From the NCBI RefSeq assembly GCF_011761475.1, contig NZ_JAASRS010000001.1, forward strand, positions 248,001 through 312,000: a stretch of 64,000 nt of DNA, written 5' to 3'. Numbering within the stretch: position 1 is the stretch's first letter; the number at the start of each line of letters is the position of its first letter. The notes below the pieces were generated by a model. That model searched no databases and was not told the DNA's origin. It saw nothing but the letters and a program-made list of their open reading frames with translations. The stretch comes from Saccharococcus thermophilus. Its GTDB lineage: Bacteria > Bacillota > Bacilli > Bacillales > Anoxybacillaceae. This document shows positions 48,178 through 57,016 of this stretch, piece by piece. The translations under genes were made by a program, and so were the position numbers.

Positions 48178-49038
48178 TTATTTCCAGTCCGGGTACAAGT
48201 CGGTGCGGCGGTCGCGCCATGTCGTCACCGCGCCTTTTTCCCGTACTTTGTATAACAGCGACAAGTCGAGGTCGGCGGTGACAATCATGTCGTCGTTAAT
48301 TTCTCCTTCGACTAGAATGCCGCGCGGCGGGAACGGAATATCGTTTGGCGTAATGACCGCGGCTTGGCCGAAGTTGGCGCGCATGAAGTCAACGGTTGGC
48401 AGCGAGCCGACCGTGCCTGTCGTGACAACATACACTTGATTTTCGACGGCGCGCGCGTGGCAGCAATACCGGACGCGATGGAACCCATGGCGGTCGTCCG
48501 TGCACGATGGGCAGAAGATGACGTCCGCTCCTTTGGCGCGCACGATGCGCACGATCTCCGGAAATTCAATATCATAGCACGTCAACAGCGCGATCGTTCC
48601 TTTTTCCGTTTCGAACACATTGACGCTTTCTCCTGGAGCAATGCCCCATTCCTTTACTTCCGTTGGGGTAATGTGCAGTTTCGCTTGCTGATGGATTTGT
48701 CCGTCTGGAGTAAATAAATGGGCGACATTGTACAATTTTCCGTCTTTGCGGATGACGTGCGTGCCGCCGATAAGGTACATGCCGGTTTCTTTCGCCAGCG
48801 AAGTAAATAGTTCGTAATACGGTTCTGTATAATTTGGCAAGTCATCGATCGTTGGTGTTTTGCCTGTGTTGGATGGAATGGACAAAAGCTGTGTTGTCAT
48901 AAATTCCGGAAACAAAACAAACTCCGCTTCAAACTCTTGCGCCGTTTTCACATAATGGGTTACTTGATCGGCAAATTGCTGGAATGAGTCAATCGTATGC
49001 AAATGGTATTGTACAGCAGATACCCGCAATCGTATCAC
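48178..49038 (-). CDS. Carbon-nitrogen hydrolase (nitrilase superfamily)
   Basis: Amidase-type enzyme of 286 residues. The catalytic Glu lies in LFPEFMT near residue 43, the Lys in QQAKLHITPTE near 126 and the Cys in LLTCYDIEFPE near 157, with FCPSCTDDRHG and CHARAVENQVYVV further on. This is the E-K-C triad of the family. The end DRRTDLYPDW is close to the B. subtilis YhcX type. The GTG at 49038 stands close to AGAAGGATG; a TTG nine bases in is the alternative. It precedes the GNAT gene in an operon. Confidence 0.88.
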   Translation of the reverse strand: MIRLRVSAVQYHLHTIDSFQQFADQVTHYVKTAQEFEAEFVLFPEFMTTQLLSIPSNTGKTPTIDDLPNYTEPYYELFTSLAKETGMYLIGGTHVIRKDGKLYNVAHLFTPDGQIHQQAKLHITPTEVKEWGIAPGESVNVFETEKGTIALLTCYDIEFPEIVRIVRAKGADVIFCPSCTDDRHGFHRVRYCCHARAVENQVYVVTTGTVGSLPTVDFMRANFGQAAVITPNDIPFPPRGILVEGEINDDMIVTADLDLSLLYKVREKGAVTTWRDRRTDLYPDWK

Positions 49039-49102
49039 ACATCCTTCTTTTGTAATTTTTTGTTTTTATATTATCACGTTTGTTTTTTGGTATAAAGCAA
49101 AA

Positions 49103-49134
49103 AAAGAGGGCAGGAGATGCCTTCTCCTGCCTTA
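49103..49134 (-). terminator. Terminator after pdxK
   Basis: GGCAGGAGA and TCTCCTGCC form a stem around a four-base loop; on the - strand it is followed by CTCTTTTTTTG. It overlaps the end of pdxK. Confidence 0.85.
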
Positions 49135-49947
49135 TTGTTGTTGATAGCGGCGGTACGCGGCATGGTTCGTTGGGCCGACGTATTGGTTGAGCGGGAACGA
49201 ATGGCGGATGGCTGCGGTAATGAACGCTTTTGCCGTAGCAATCGCTTCTTTTACCGGTTTGCCTTTTGCCAGCTCAGCCGCGATGGCTGCCGAGAACGTG
49301 CAGCCGGCGCCGTGTGTATAGGTCGTTTCGATGCGGTCGGACTCTAACAATTCGAACGTTTGGCCGTCGTATAGCACATCGACCGCTTTTTCATGCGGAA
49401 TTTTGCGCCCGCCTTTGACGATGACGTATTTGGCGCCAAGCTCATGAATTCGGCCTGCCGCTTCTTTCATATCTTCCACCGTTTCGATGCGGTGAAGTCC
49501 GCTTAACTGCGCCGCTTCAAACAAGTTTGGCGTGACCACTGTCGCTTTTGGCACAAGCACTTCGCGATAGCATACTGTATTTTCTGGATGGAGCGGCTCA
49601 TCGGCTCCTTTGCACACCATGACAGGATCAATGACGACATTCGTTAATTGATGTTTTTCGATCGTTTTTGCCGCGAGTTCAATAATATCTGTCGTCGGCA
49701 GCATCCCCGTTTTCATCGCGTCGACTCCGACGCCGACGATGATCGTTTCGAGCTGTGCTTCAATCGTCGCGAGATCGACCGGAAACACTTGATGGAACCA
49801 GTTGTTATGCGGATCCATTGCGACGATGGTTGTAATGGCGGTCATTCCATATACGCCAAGTTCTTGAAACGTTTTTAAGTCCGCTTGAAGACCAGCGCCG
49901 CCGCTGCTGTCGGAACCGGCGATCGTCAGTGCTTTAGGCATTGCCAT
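49132..49947 (-). CDS. pdxK: Pyridoxine kinase PdxK (ThiD-like)
   Basis: Ribokinase-fold enzyme of 271 residues that phosphorylates pyridoxine or pyridoxal for vitamin B6 salvage; the fold is that of HMP kinase ThiD. It begins PKALTIAGSDSSGGAGLQAD and has GMTAITTIVAMDPHNN, DAMKTGMLPTTDIIELAA and the catalytic anion hole THGAGCTFSAA near residue 213. These agree closely with my memory of B. subtilis PdxK. HMP kinase activity cannot be excluded. ATG 49947 follows AGGAGGATGCATC. Confidence 0.9.
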   Translation of the reverse strand: MAMPKALTIAGSDSSGGAGLQADLKTFQELGVYGMTAITTIVAMDPHNNWFHQVFPVDLATIEAQLETIIVGVGVDAMKTGMLPTTDIIELAAKTIEKHQLTNVVIDPVMVCKGADEPLHPENTVCYREVLVPKATVVTPNLFEAAQLSGLHRIETVEDMKEAAGRIHELGAKYVIVKGGRKIPHEKAVDVLYDGQTFELLESDRIETTYTHGAGCTFSAAIAAELAKGKPVKEAIATAKAFITAAIRHSFPLNQYVGPTNHAAYRRYQQQ

Positions 49948-50043
49948 GATGCATCCTCCTTCTTATGTATCGGTGATAATGTATTATTTAATCATAGCAC
50001 AAATCACTTCGATAAGGTAGAAAAGTGCTTGTGACAAAGCAAA

Positions 50044-50078
50044 AAACCGGCGCTGCGGCAAGCGCACAGCACCGGTAT
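50044..50078 (-). terminator. Terminator after ald
   Basis: ACCGG-C-GCTG pairs with CAGC-A-CCGGT around a GC-rich loop; on the - strand GGTTTTTTGC follows. Confidence 0.85.
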
Positions 50079-50084
50079 GATGGA

Positions 50085-51218
50085 TTAGTTTGCGGCTAGT
50101 TGTTTCCCTAACGCTTCTTCGACTGGGACATAGTTGTAGCCTAGGTCGCGGGCGACCGCTTCGTACGTAATTTCGCCATTGGCGACGTTGACGCCCAGTT
50201 TGAGCGCGTGGTTGTCGGCGATTGCTTGGTGAACGCCTTTATTGGCAATTTGCAGAGCGTACGGAAGCGTCACGTTCGTTAAGGCAAGCGTGGATGTTCT
50301 TGGCACTGCCCCTGGCATGTTGGCCACCGCATAGTGAACGACACCGTGTTTCACGTATGTTGGGTTGTCGTGCGTCGTGACGTGGTCGCTTGTCTCGACG
50401 ATACCGCCTTGGTCAATCGCGACATCGACGATGACAGAGCCTGGTTTCATCGCTTTGACCATGTCTTCCGTGACGAGTTTTGGTGCTTTCGCGCCAGGGA
50501 TTAATACAGCGCCGATGACGAGGTCCGCCTCTGCGACTGCTTGCGCGATGTTCATTGGGTTCGACATTAGCGTCGTAATTTGGTGGCCGAAAATGTCGTC
50601 TAATTCGCGGAGACGATCGGCGTTTAAATCAATGATCGTGACATCCGCGCCAAGCCCGACAGCGACTTTTGCCGCGTTCGTTCCGACGGTACCGCCGCCG
50701 ATGATTGTCACTTTGCCGCGGCTTACTCCCGGAACGCCGCCAAGAAGAATTCCTTTTCCACCGTAAGGTTTTTCTAAAAATTGCGCGCCGATTTGCGCCG
50801 CCATCCGTCCTGCGACTTCGCTCATCGGTGTAAGCAGCGGAAGTGTGCGTCCGACTTGCACCGTTTCATAGGCGATAGCAATGACTCCTTTTTCTTTTAG
50901 CGCTTGTGTCAATTCCGGTTCAGCGGCAAGATGCAAGTAGGTGAATAAAATTAACCCTGGACGGAAGTAGCCGTATTCGCTTGGCAGTGGCTCTTTTACT
51001 TTCATGATCATATCTGCATTTGTCCATACGTCCTGCGCTTGCTCAATAATTTGCGCTCCAGCGCTGGCATAATCTTCATTGGTGAAACCGCTTCCAATTC
51101 CTGCGTCTTTTTCCACTAATACCGTATGTCCTGCTTGAACGAACGACATAACGCCCGCCGGCGTGATCGCGACACGGTTTTCGTTATTTTTTATTTCCTT
51201 TGGTACCCCGATAATCAT
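50085..51218 (-). CDS. ald: Alanine dehydrogenase
   Basis: NAD-dependent L-alanine dehydrogenase of 377 residues, used to grow on alanine and in sporulation. It begins [21 protein letters not shown], has the catalytic Lys in [10 protein letters not shown] and His in TYLHLAAEP, the nucleotide-binding [20 protein letters not shown] near residues 174-193 and [37 protein letters not shown] precedes the ATG at 51218. The PucR-type regulator gene lies just upstream on the same strand. Confidence 0.96.
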   Translation of the reverse strand: MIIGVPKEIKNNENRVAITPAGVMSFVQAGHTVLVEKDAGIGSGFTNEDYASAGAQIIEQAQDVWTNADMIMKVKEPLPSEYGYFRPGLILFTYLHLAAEPELTQALKEKGVIAIAYETVQVGRTLPLLTPMSEVAGRMAAQIGAQFLEKPYGGKGILLGGVPGVSRGKVTIIGGGTVGTNAAKVAVGLGADVTIIDLNADRLRELDDIFGHQITTLMSNPMNIAQAVAEADLVIGAVLIPGAKAPKLVTEDMVKAMKPGSVIVDVAIDQGGIVETSDHVTTHDNPTYVKHGVVHYAVANMPGAVPRTSTLALTNVTLPYALQIANKGVHQAIADNHALKLGVNVANGEITYEAVARDLGYNYVPVEEALGKQLAAN

Positions 51219-51333
51219 CAGCAAAATTCCTCCTCTATAAAATGACCTTAATTACAGTATAAATGGTTGTTTCCATTTTGGCTTTGTTAGGAAAAAAGAA
51301 AGAAGCGCCATCCTTTTGTGGATTTCCACAAAG

Positions 51334-52572
51334 TTAATGAAGCGCTTCATATTTGGCCAGTTTAATATCAATATACAATTTTACTTTTTGATTCATATCA
51401 TGTAAGTCCATTTCAGCGATCTCGGCGATGCGCTTCAGCCGGTAAGAGAGGGTATTCGGATGAATGTTCAGCGCTTTTGCCGTTTCATTGACATTGCTGT
51501 CGTGATCGAAAAAGACTTCAAACGTCTTCACTAAATCGCTATGATGTTTTTGATCATAAGCTTGCAATTTCGTTAAAGCAGGGTTGATTAGCTCTCCGTT
51601 CCGCTTTTTTTCCAACAATAAATCAAAAAATTGATAAATGCCAAGTTGTTGATATCCATAAATAGAGCGAATTTGTTCCGGAAACTTTTCTTTCATTTTC
51701 AGCACGGTCAACGCTTCCCGATAGCTTTTTTCAATCAATGTGTACGTTTCGTAAATGCCCCCGAAGCCGCTTTGGACGCTGTTGATATGAAAACGCTCTT
51801 TCATTTTGAGCGCGAACGATTCGATAAACGTGTGCAGCTCTTTTAACGGCTGGTTCGTCGTTTTTGGAGCGGCCAACAGGATGACGTCATGACGGTCGAC
51901 CGTATAGAGAAGAAGCTGAATTTGCTGGGTCGTTTGCAATAAGTAGGAAATTTGCTTTTCAATTTCCCGTGTCATTTCGGTGGCCAAGCGGAAAATGATC
52001 ACCGAAAATAACGGAGCGGTCGGAATTTGCATCATCTCAAAGCTTTCTTTAATTTCTTCCTCTGTCGCCATATGTCCGGTTAACAGCTTCCAAAACAATT
52101 CTTGAACCCGCTCTTCTTTTTTATTTTTGCGCATATACAGCTGCAATACTTTGTTTTTCGCCGCTTTGGCTGCTTGTTTTAGCAGTTCCATATCCTCTTT
52201 CGATAACGTGCGGTCGGTCTCGAGCGCCCAAATAAATCCGATCACTTCATCGTTTTTCCAAATGGAGACGGCGACGCGGCTGCCAAGGCCGACTTCGGAA
52301 ATGGAGGCGACGCGGACAGGCTCGCGGCTGCTTAGCAGCGCTGGAATCGCTCCTTGTTTCCACAAACTATTAATCACCTTTTCCGGCACGCGACGGCTAA
52401 TGATCGTCGCCGTCCGCGCTGGGTCGGTATAGTCGTCATGAGCGCTATAGGCGATCAGCCGATGGTTCGCGTCTTCAATCGTAATCGGGCATTGCAGCAA
52501 CTCGCTAATATGGTCGGCAAACTCTTCAAGGCTGTCAAAGTTGCCGCGAAAAGGGTCATCATAATGAGACAT
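51334..52572 (-). CDS. adeR: PucR-family transcriptional regulator, AdeR-like
   Basis: Regulator of 412 residues with an N-terminal GAF-like sensor (about 10-140), a central GGDEF-like CdaR domain (about 165-290) and a C-terminal HTH_30 motif NVNETAKALNIHPNTLSYRL near residues 362-381. B. subtilis AdeR, which activates ald in response to alanine, has the same design and place beside ald, so activation of ald is the likely role. ATG 52572 has only a weak ribosome site upstream. An imperfect hairpin spans its stop codon (51300-51347). Confidence 0.85.
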   Translation of the reverse strand: MSHYDDPFRGNFDSLEEFADHISELLQCPITIEDANHRLIAYSAHDDYTDPARTATIISRRVPEKVINSLWKQGAIPALLSSREPVRVASISEVGLGSRVAVSIWKNDEVIGFIWALETDRTLSKEDMELLKQAAKAAKNKVLQLYMRKNKKEERVQELFWKLLTGHMATEEEIKESFEMMQIPTAPLFSVIIFRLATEMTREIEKQISYLLQTTQQIQLLLYTVDRHDVILLAAPKTTNQPLKELHTFIESFALKMKERFHINSVQSGFGGIYETYTLIEKSYREALTVLKMKEKFPEQIRSIYGYQQLGIYQFFDLLLEKKRNGELINPALTKLQAYDQKHHSDLVKTFEVFFDHDSNVNETAKALNIHPNTLSYRLKRIAEIAEMDLHDMNQKVKLYIDIKLAKYEALH

Positions 52573-52693
52573 ATTGTTTCCCTCGTTTCCTCCATACGAA
52601 CATCGTGTATTTCTATTCTATCATGAAACGATTTTTCGATGACAAATATTGCGTGATATAGGAATGGACGCAACCTATATCGAATAACAATAG

Positions 52694-52825
52694 GAAAATG
52701 TTTTCATCGGAAAAGAGGAAATGGGCAATATACTGTGGAAGACGATCGAAGACATGACCGCGGACGGCGTGAAAACGCCTGACATCGGCGGAAAAGCGGC
52801 ACGGGAAGCAACTGATGAGATTTAG
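52694..52825 (+). pseudogene. Fossil C-terminus of an isocitrate/isopropylmalate/tartrate dehydrogenase gene
   Basis: From 52694 an open stretch of 43 codons ends in ILWKTIEDMTADGVKTPDIG, then GKAAREATDEI and a stop. The pattern V-K-T-P-D-(I/L)-G-G-x-A followed by ten residues and an end is the usual C-terminus of the beta-decarboxylating dehydrogenase family. A stop (52691-52693) closes it upstream and there is no ribosome site. The rest of the gene is gone. The following bases to 52856 hold nothing recognised. Confidence 0.65.
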
Positions 52826-52856
52826 CTTATGGTCGTGAAAGAATAGGCGTTTTTCT

Positions 52857-52885
52857 TTGACAAGTGTGCCGCTTGTAGCTACTCT
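52857..52885 (+). promoter_or_regulatory. Promoter of the EIIA gene
   Basis: TTGACA (52857-52862), a 17-base spacer and TACTCT (52880-52885). The leader is about 115 bases without a clear structure. Confidence 0.7.
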
Positions 52886-53008
52886 GAATATGGAAAAGCC
52901 AGTACGCAGGGATGGTGACTGTGCATGCAGGCAAGGCCTAAGACGAGCACTGTCGTGGCGTTTTAGGATAAAAAGTGGAAGAGCAAGAATAAGAAAGGGA
53001 TGAACACC

Positions 53009-53512
53009 ATGTTTAAAAAATGGTTTGGCAAAAAAGAAAAAACGACACATGAAGACGTTGTCGCTCCATTGACAGGAACAATAAAACCGCTTGAAGAAGT
53101 TCCCGATCCCGTCTTTGCGCAAAAAATGATGGGCGATGGCATCGCGATTGAGCCGACAGACGGGGAAGTCGTGGCGCCGGTGGACGGCGAGGTCGTGCAA
53201 GTATTCCCGACAAAACACGCTGTCGGATTGCGTTCCGAAGCGGGCGTCGAGCTGTTGATTCATGTTGGATTAGAAACGGTTTCCATGAACGGCGAAGGCT
53301 TTACGGCTCATGTCGCAGCGGGGGACCGTGTGAAAAAAGGCCAGCGCTTATTAACGGTCGATTTCGGACTTGTCCAACAAAAAGCGAAAAGTACGATCAC
53401 TCCGATTATTGTGACGAACGGCGATGTAGTGGCAAGCTTGCAAAAAACGTCAGAAACGAAGGCGACAAAAGGAGAAACCGTCATTTTTCATATCGAAACG
53501 AACAATGCGTAA
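53009..53512 (+). CDS. Stand-alone PTS glucose-type EIIA (YpqE/Crr-like)
   Basis: EIIA-Glc domain of 167 residues. The conserved features are VVAPLTGTIKPLEEVPDPVF, MMGDGIAIEPTDGEVVAP and the active-site His in LLIHVGLETVSMNG near residue 87, with FTAHVAAGDRVKKGQ after it. It should accept phosphate from HPr and pass it to an EIIB/C partner that lies elsewhere. ATG 53009, eight bases after AAAGGGA, is preferred over ATG 53000. It is a single-gene unit with its own promoter. Confidence 0.93.
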   Translation: MFKKWFGKKEKTTHEDVVAPLTGTIKPLEEVPDPVFAQKMMGDGIAIEPTDGEVVAPVDGEVVQVFPTKHAVGLRSEAGVELLIHVGLETVSMNGEGFTAHVAAGDRVKKGQRLLTVDFGLVQQKAKSTITPIIVTNGDVVASLQKTSETKATKGETVIFHIETNNA

Positions 53513-53620
53513 CCACTAATTAATCGGATTGGGGTTGCGGATAGGTTCCATGTTGATCGCAACGTTATTGCTCGGATTTTATAAAAAACGATTTGTTTTT
53601 GACATCCAAAAATGGAGTTT

Positions 53621-53662
53621 GTAACGCCGCAATGACGATAAGTTGCGGCGTTATTTTTTTGC
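53621..53662 (+). terminator. Terminator downstream of the EIIA gene
   Basis: AACGCCGCAA (53623-53632) pairs perfectly with TTGCGGCGTT (53643-53652), followed by ATTTTTTT. It lies 110 bases after the stop codon. Confidence 0.92.
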
Positions 53663-53701
53663 TAAAATAAAAGAAATAATGATAGCAAATGGGGGATGGG
53701 T

Positions 53702-55321
53702 ATGAAATGGCAAACAACCGAGCAGTTGAAACAATTGCTTTGTCGCTTAGTCCAATATCCAAGCATCAGCGGGACAGAAGCGGAAGTGCGGCTCGCGCAA
53801 TATATAGCGGACCAACTGCACACCCTTGATTATTTCCGGGGAAATAATGAGCTTGTCCAATTGCATCCGACTGGGGACGGACGCTATTTTGTAACAGCGC
53901 TTGTAAAAAAAGCGGAACAAGTGCGCGACACCGTCATTCTTCTCAGCCACTTTGATGTCGTCGATGTGCAAGATTACGGAGCGTGGAAGGATGCCGCCTT
54001 TTCGCCAGAGGAGCTGACGAAGCGATTTTACGAACAGAAGCCGCAGCTTCCTGCGGACGTGCAGGCGGACATGCAAGCAGGAGAATGGCTGTTTGGCCGC
54101 GGCGTGATGGATATGAAATGCGGTCTTGCTCTTCATATGGCGATGATCGAGCAAGCGTGCCACGGAAAGTTTGATGGGAATTTACTGCTCCTTACCGTGC
54201 CGGATGAGGAGGTAAATTCGGTTGGAATGCGCACGGCGGTGCCGGTCCTTGTCGAAATCGCGGAAAAATACGGATTAACCTATCGGCTCGTAATCAATTC
54301 CGAACCAATGTTTACGCGCTATCCAGGGGACAAAACGAATTACATTTACACCGGCTCGATTGGAAAAGTGCTGCCGGGCTTTTATTGTTACGGAAAAGAA
54401 ACACATGTCGGCGAACCGTTCGCAGGGTTAAATGCCAATTTCATGGTGGCGCAAATCGCCAATGAACTAGAGCTAAACACCGACTTTTGCGAAGTGTTTA
54501 GCGGGGAAGTCAGCCCGCCGCCGACGAATTTGTGGCAAACCGATTTGAAAGAGGATTACTCCGTACAAATACCGCATCGCGCCGTAACGTTATTTAATTT
54601 ATTCTTGAAGCAAAAACCGCTCGATGACGTGACGAGCTCGCTTGTGGAAGTGGCGAAGCGCGCGGCGAAACGAATCGAAGAACATTACTACGTTCAGGCA
54701 TCCCGCTTTGCCAAGCTGGAACAATCGACGCCAAAATCGCTTTCTGTCCACGTATGGACGTTTGCCGAGCTAAGAAAAAAAGCGGTAGAGATGTTTGGGA
54801 CGACAAAAGTACAGGAGTTGGAAGCCAGCATTTTAGCGGAGAATATGAACAAAGACGAACGTGAAAAGACGATCGCGCTCATCGATCAGCTGGCGATGCT
54901 TTGCAAAGATTTCGCGCCGATGATCGTCCTGTTTTACGCGCCGCCATATTATCCTGCCGTCAATTCCAGCGCCGATCCGCTCATTGGGCAGCTTGTTGCC
55001 AAACTAAAAACGTATGCGCAAGAAACACATGGAGTTTCGCTCGTAGAGCAGCATTATTTCGGCGGCATTTCCGACTTAAGCTACGTCGGTCTACAGCAAT
55101 CGCCCGCCTCCTTGCGAGCGATTACTGACAATATGCCGCTCTGGAACCGCGACTATGGTTTGCCGCTTGACGCGCTGGCGAAATTTCAAGTTCCGGTGCT
55201 CAATGTCGGCCCGGTCGGACGCGACGCCCATCAATGGACAGAACGCCTCAACGTCCGGTTTGCGTTTGAAACGGTGAAAGCGTGGTTGGAGTATACGATG
55301 AAAGAAGTATTTGCGAAATAA
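53702..55321 (+). CDS. rocB: RocB-type M20 peptidase
   Basis: Metallopeptidase of about 539 residues in the M20 family, of the RocB type found with arginine breakdown genes. Metal-binding motifs are SHFDVVDV near residues 80-87, FGRGVMDMKCG near 135-145 with the bridging Asp, and VPDEEVNSVG near 165-174; a late His lies in HYFGGISDLSY. The exact reaction of RocB is not known. ATG 53702 is better spaced to GGGGG than ATG 53696. No other roc genes are adjacent. Confidence 0.88.
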   Translation: MKWQTTEQLKQLLCRLVQYPSISGTEAEVRLAQYIADQLHTLDYFRGNNELVQLHPTGDGRYFVTALVKKAEQVRDTVILLSHFDVVDVQDYGAWKDAAFSPEELTKRFYEQKPQLPADVQADMQAGEWLFGRGVMDMKCGLALHMAMIEQACHGKFDGNLLLLTVPDEEVNSVGMRTAVPVLVEIAEKYGLTYRLVINSEPMFTRYPGDKTNYIYTGSIGKVLPGFYCYGKETHVGEPFAGLNANFMVAQIANELELNTDFCEVFSGEVSPPPTNLWQTDLKEDYSVQIPHRAVTLFNLFLKQKPLDDVTSSLVEVAKRAAKRIEEHYYVQASRFAKLEQSTPKSLSVHVWTFAELRKKAVEMFGTTKVQELEASILAENMNKDEREKTIALIDQLAMLCKDFAPMIVLFYAPPYYPAVNSSADPLIGQLVAKLKTYAQETHGVSLVEQHYFGGISDLSYVGLQQSPASLRAITDNMPLWNRDYGLPLDALAKFQVPVLNVGPVGRDAHQWTERLNVRFAFETVKAWLEYTMKEVFAK

Positions 55322-55361
55322 AAAAGCAGCGGTAATGGAAGAAGAGGACGTGCACATAACT

Positions 55362-55643
55362 CTGTCAAGTAGACGTTGAAAAAAGAGTATATGAAGCTGC
55401 GGTCTTTTCTCGGTATTCAACCGGGGAAAGACCGTTCCGTTTTTCCTGGAAACGACTGTGATTGTAAAAAGTCTTCAGTCGCTGATACGCCTGTTCAATT
55501 GTTTTTAGGCGCACTAAATACAACTTCTCTGTCTTTAAATGTGAGAAAAAGCTTCATGATCATGGCAATTTAAATCCCTCCCAAGTAGACATTTAAGAAC
55601 ATCATATCAAATGTCCTCTTTTTTCGCTGTCTACTTGTAGGGA
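55362..55643. mobile_element. Internally deleted IS3-family element
   Basis: The ends carry matching inverted sequence: CAAGTAGAC near 55366-55374 and GTCTACTTG at 55629-55637. On the - strand, the right end is followed by a leader, a further copy of the TCTACTTGGGAGGG type, and then only the last 62 codons of an OrfB transposase. About 280 bp remain of an element that is normally over 1 kb. It can no longer code for its own movement, but its ends might be used by a related transposase. Confidence 0.75.
55365..55553 (-). pseudogene. C-terminal remnant of IS3-family OrfB transposase
   Basis: Reads SFFSHLKTEKLYLVRLKTIE, then YNHSRFQEKRNGLSPVEYRE near the end. The SHLKTE and N-x-x-RFQ-x-K-x-N-G-LSP-x-EYR pattern is the well-known end of IS3/IS150-group transposases. 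A TGA stands directly before it and there is no start. Confidence 0.85.
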
Positions 55644-55676
55644 ATAGTACCACCTAAAACAGGACCTACCTCTCTT

Positions 55677-55793
55677 TTACTCAACTTTGATACTTGTTTC
55701 TACACGTTTCATAAACTGTTCCCACGTCAACATTGCTTCACAGATTTTGCGACAATGAAGCCCATGTTCCTTAGCCGTGGAAGGAATAGACAC
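55677..55793 (-). CDS. Small ORF in frame after the DUF6516 gene
   Basis: A 38-codon ORF with a GTG start directly after the TGA of the DUF6516-like gene, in the same frame. It reads HGLHCRKICEAMLTWEQFMK in its middle. There is no ribosome site of its own, so it would need coupling or stop-codon read-through. I recognise no family. It may be a mutated extension of the upstream gene or noncoding sequence. Confidence 0.3.
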   Translation of the reverse strand: MSIPSTAKEHGLHCRKICEAMLTWEQFMKRVETSIKVE

Positions 55794-56255
55794 TCAAAAT
55801 GAGTGATTTTCATTGTATTCTTCGTGTCTTACAATATATTCACGAATGATAGCAACTACTGTTTCTAAATCTTTTACGGAAGTTGCTTTTCGCGGAACAA
55901 TGTCTCCTGGGACATGGTGATGATGATAAGGATTTGTACTGACTTGATGAGGTGGTTTTGGATGATCTTGCTTACCGAAAGCTGTGATATGTCTTGTCGA
56001 TTTTCCGATTGGTTTCTTCCTCTGGGATAATTCCCAACCATAATGATATTCCTCGATATGACCATTCTCGTCCAATTTTTCGTTAATAAACAAAACCGCT
56101 TCCCCATATATGTTGTGATTATTTAATGGTAATGTCGCGACGACTCTACTTTGTCCTTTGGTCTTGATCTCAGGGACTAGTTTATGATTAAAAAGATCTG
56201 GGTTCGATCTAAAAAGTTCATGGATATATCGAACCCTACATTGTTGATTCATCAA
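55794..56255 (-). CDS. DUF6516/TumE-like protein, possible toxin
   Basis: Protein of 153 residues. The middle EEYHYGWELSQRKKPIGKST, followed by HITAFGKQDH and NPYHHHHVPGDIVPR, resembles DUF6516 proteins, some of which are toxins of the TumE type paired with an HTH antitoxin TumA. The histidine-rich HHHHVPGD is the most striking feature. It overlaps the upstream HTH gene by 20 bases, which suggests coupled synthesis, as in toxin-antitoxin pairs. Toxicity is inferred only from the family. The codon use is more AT-rich than the core genes around it. Confidence 0.6.
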   Translation of the reverse strand: MMNQQCRVRYIHELFRSNPDLFNHKLVPEIKTKGQSRVVATLPLNNHNIYGEAVLFINEKLDENGHIEEYHYGWELSQRKKPIGKSTRHITAFGKQDHPKPPHQVSTNPYHHHHVPGDIVPRKATSVKDLETVVAIIREYIVRHEEYNENHSF

Positions 56256-56982
56256 GCTTTCTTAACTCCTCAAGTGCGTCGCGCCAATCAAAATAATCAT
56301 CTGGTTCATCAAGTTCATACGGGTCGGTTACATCTTTAAAAACGTCTTCAAATGTTCCTTCATATTTTTCTTCAAATCGTTTGATTTCATCTTTAATTTC
56401 CTTAATTAAATCTGTTTTTGTTTGATTACGGAGTTTGTAGTACTGATACAGCTCTTGAATTTTAGATGCCCAAATGCCATCGCTCCAGTAAAAAACATTG
56501 TGTAAAGGATAACAGTGCTGACTAGGGACTGGCACCTTCTCCATACCGCAATCGACATAGCGGCTAATGGTAGAGCGTGAAACACCTAAATGTTCTTGTA
56601 GCTGACGAGAAGTTATTAATGCTTCCTTATGGTACGTGTACTCAAGAACACCGCGCTCGGTAATGTCAAAAAACAATTGATCTAAGTAGTATTTAGCTTT
56701 AGCAAATGATTCAACTAGAGGTGCTTCCTTGTCTGCTAATACGATGTTTAAATTCTCTGTCCATTCGCTATACTGAGCGTTTTCTTGTTTGAAAATACTG
56801 TTTTCACTCGGAGTAACAGCAATTAGATAAGAAAAAAATTTCATTTGCATCGCATAGGCATAGGACGCAACTAATTCGGCTGAGCTAATATCAGGGTATT
56901 CATTTAGCTTTTCAACCAGTTTCATGCAAATTTCTTCGCGAACATCAGATGTTTTTGCATTGACATCTTGCAGAGGAATCAT
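56236..56982 (-). CDS. HTH protein, putative antitoxin or regulator
   Basis: Protein of 248 residues. The N-terminal 125 residues are mainly helical with no known motif (AYAMQMKFFSYLIAV near 42). A helix-turn-helix lies in the middle, SRQLQEHLGVSRSTISRYVD near residues 127-146, of the excisionase/MerR-like type, followed by VPSQHCYPLHNVFYW. The C-terminus is very acidic (DPYELDEPDDYFDWRDALEE). RBS AAAGGAGGTG is well placed for ATG 56982. A perfect inverted repeat upstream suggests that it binds its own promoter. It is larger than usual TumA antitoxins. Confidence 0.6.
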   Translation of the reverse strand: MIPLQDVNAKTSDVREEICMKLVEKLNEYPDISSAELVASYAYAMQMKFFSYLIAVTPSENSIFKQENAQYSEWTENLNIVLADKEAPLVESFAKAKYYLDQLFFDITERGVLEYTYHKEALITSRQLQEHLGVSRSTISRYVDCGMEKVPVPSQHCYPLHNVFYWSDGIWASKIQELYQYYKLRNQTKTDLIKEIKDEIKRFEEKYEGTFEDVFKDVTDPYELDEPDDYFDWRDALEELRKLDESTM

Positions 56983-57016
56983 ATTCGCACCTCCTTTCTG
57001 AATATTTTATCATTTT

